Shown: in pieces, positions 63,047 through 64,000 of the stretch
Layout: every line of letters starts with the position of its first letter
Position numbering within the stretch: the first letter of the stretch is position 1
Origin: Actinomycetota bacterium
Lineage (GTDB): Bacteria; Actinomycetota; Actinomycetes; Nanopelagicales; Nanopelagicaceae
Assembly: GCA_009726125.1 (NCBI GenBank)
Contig: WLIT01000001.1
Location: 124,001-188,000, forward strand
Reading direction: 5' to 3'
DNA length: 64,000 nucleotides
Made by a program: the position numbers and the translations under genes
Notes under the pieces: generated by a model
The model's database searches: none
What the model was told of the DNA's origin: nothing
What the model saw: the letters and a program-made list of their open reading frames with translations, nothing else

Positions 63047-64000
63047 GTGCGCAAATTGATGAAGCGAGTTTTTAAACTCTTTACCGACCGCCGAACTTGG
63101 GTGCGCCTAATTTTTGTTTCAGCGATTGCATCTGGAATCGCTTGGCAGGTTGGCGACTTATTAGTTAAAGATGGTGGCGTTGTAGCCGCGATTATCTGCG
63201 CTTTGAGCATTCGAATTTCGCTTTATAAATCGGTTCGGGAAGGTTTTGGCCAAATTGTCGGAACCGCAATCGGTGCTGGTGTGGCACTCGCTTGTGTTGC
63301 ACTCTTTAATTTTGGAATTGTCTCAGTAGCACTAACAGTTCTCTTCTGTTCTGTGGTTGCTCGCGCACTTCACTTAGGAGAAGTTGCTTCGGTAAACGTT
63401 CCTGTTACTGCACTAATTGTTATAGGACCTGGCTTAAGTGAGAGCACTGCGCTTTCGAGACTTTCTTCAACGCTTATTGGCGCCACAGTTGCAATTATTT
63501 TCTCGTATTTTTCAAATGGTAAAACACCAGCAGCTCGCACCGTAGACAAGATAAGTTCGCTTGCAAATAAATGTGCAAAGTTATTGGGAGAAATGTCCGA
63601 AGGTGTTGCAGCTGGTTATGATCAAGAAGAAGCCGGGCACTGGTTAGCAAAAGCTCGTTTGCTTGTTGAAGAAATTCCGGGAGTCCGAGCCCAAGCACTC
63701 GAAGCTCGCGGTCATGCGAAATGGTTTCCAACTGCTGAAGTTGATGAAGCTGAAGAACTTTATATTCGAGGGGTTGCAGTTGAGCACACAGTTGTTCAGG
63801 TAAGAACAATTGCAAGAACGCTTTTTGATTCTTCAGTTAAGGGCGGAATTGCGGAAGAGACTAAACGCGATATTGCACAAGCGCTTTCTGCTGCAAGTTT
63901 TGCCGTTAGTTCGAAGGCGGAACAAATTAAAACTACTCAAGGAATTGCAGATTCAAGATCTGCAACACAAGATGTAAGAATTGCAGGAGCTGCACTTGCT
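63047..64000 (+). CDS. FUSC/aromatic acid exporter-like membrane protein, 3' truncated by window end
   Basis: The frame is open from GTG 63047 to the window end (318 codons). After a basic start (RKLMKRVFKLF) come about six hydrophobic segments in the first 160 residues, including VAAIICALSIRISLYKS and IVGTAIGAGVALACVALF, then a long charged, helical cytoplasmic part with coiled-coil character. This half-membrane, half-soluble plan matches FUSC/ArAE-type proteins, which export aromatic acids in some bacteria; the function here is unknown. A search with the complete protein would be needed to name the subfamily. Confidence 0.8.
   Translation, partial: MRKLMKRVFKLFTDRRTWVRLIFVSAIASGIAWQVGDLLVKDGGVVAAIICALSIRISLYKSVREGFGQIVGTAIGAGVALACVALFNFGIVSVALTVLFCSVVARALHLGEVASVNVPVTALIVIGPGLSESTALSRLSSTLIGATVAIIFSYFSNGKTPAARTVDKISSLANKCAKLLGEMSEGVAAGYDQEEAGHWLAKARLLVEEIPGVRAQALEARGHAKWFPTAEVDEAEELYIRGVAVEHTVVQVRTIARTLFDSSVKGGIAEETKRDIAQALSAASFAVSSKAEQIKTTQGIADSRSATQDVRIAGAALA

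Overview
The window looks like a chromosome segment of a streamlined freshwater actinobacterium of the Nanopelagicales (acI) type, for example a Ca. Planktophila or Ca. Nanopelagicus relative. Reasons: moderate to low GC by eye; an actinorhodopsin beside heterodimeric lycopene cyclase genes (crtYc/crtYd) and blh; actinobacterial gene neighbourhoods (XPB helicase next to its Rv0862c-like partner; phosphatase-tlpA-ccdA-resB-ccsB; menAEBCD; nuoA-N followed by a polyprenyl diphosphate synthase); and extreme compaction. The genus call is inference. No stretch over about 210 bases lacks a gene. I saw no insertion sequences, phage genes, CRISPR arrays or rRNA.

Layout. 1-4455: a truncated GNAT acetyltransferase, clpC, and radA on the other strand. 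4662-7395: phototrophy module with actinorhodopsin (followed by the only clear intrinsic terminator), a small membrane protein, crtYc/crtYd, and blh. 7397-12427: a cysteine-rich unknown, proC coupled to a secreted unknown, and a large secreted metalloprotease. 12528-18456: a glutaredoxin-like protein, an operon of Rv0862c-like protein, M20 peptidase and XPB helicase, and a HAD phosphatase. 18491-22993: cytochrome c maturation (system II) genes. 23009-30930: menaquinone genes menA, E, B, C, D, F and G, with bioY. 31026-46999: complete 14-subunit NADH dehydrogenase operon plus a polyprenyl diphosphate synthase, with almost no intergenic bases. 46958-50568: rarD, yajQ, lldD with an SDR, and tRNA-Tyr. 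50573-62556: a sugar locus with a RbsABC-type importer and a probable non-phosphorylative L-fucose (6-deoxysugar) pathway, then an acetamidase/SDR pair. 62557-64000: msrB and a truncated FUSC-type membrane protein.

How the parts fit. The centre is an aerobic energy chain: menaquinone head group (men genes) and tail (polyprenyl synthase), NADH oxidation (nuo) and cytochrome c assembly, with a light-driven proton pump beside two retinal-pathway steps (lycopene to beta-carotene to retinal). The sugar locus would turn L-fucose into pyruvate and L-lactate; LldD could feed lactate electrons to the same quinone pool.

Regulatory architecture. Many genes have a TANNNT -10-like hexamer ending exactly 6 nt before the start codon and no Shine-Dalgarno, which points to leaderless mRNAs. 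Three divergent gene pairs seem to share one nearly symmetric -10 element. All nine convergent protein-gene pairs overlap or nearly abut, leaving no room for conventional terminators. Two genes of the sugar locus end in 9-bp tandem repeats that repeat the stop codon in frame.
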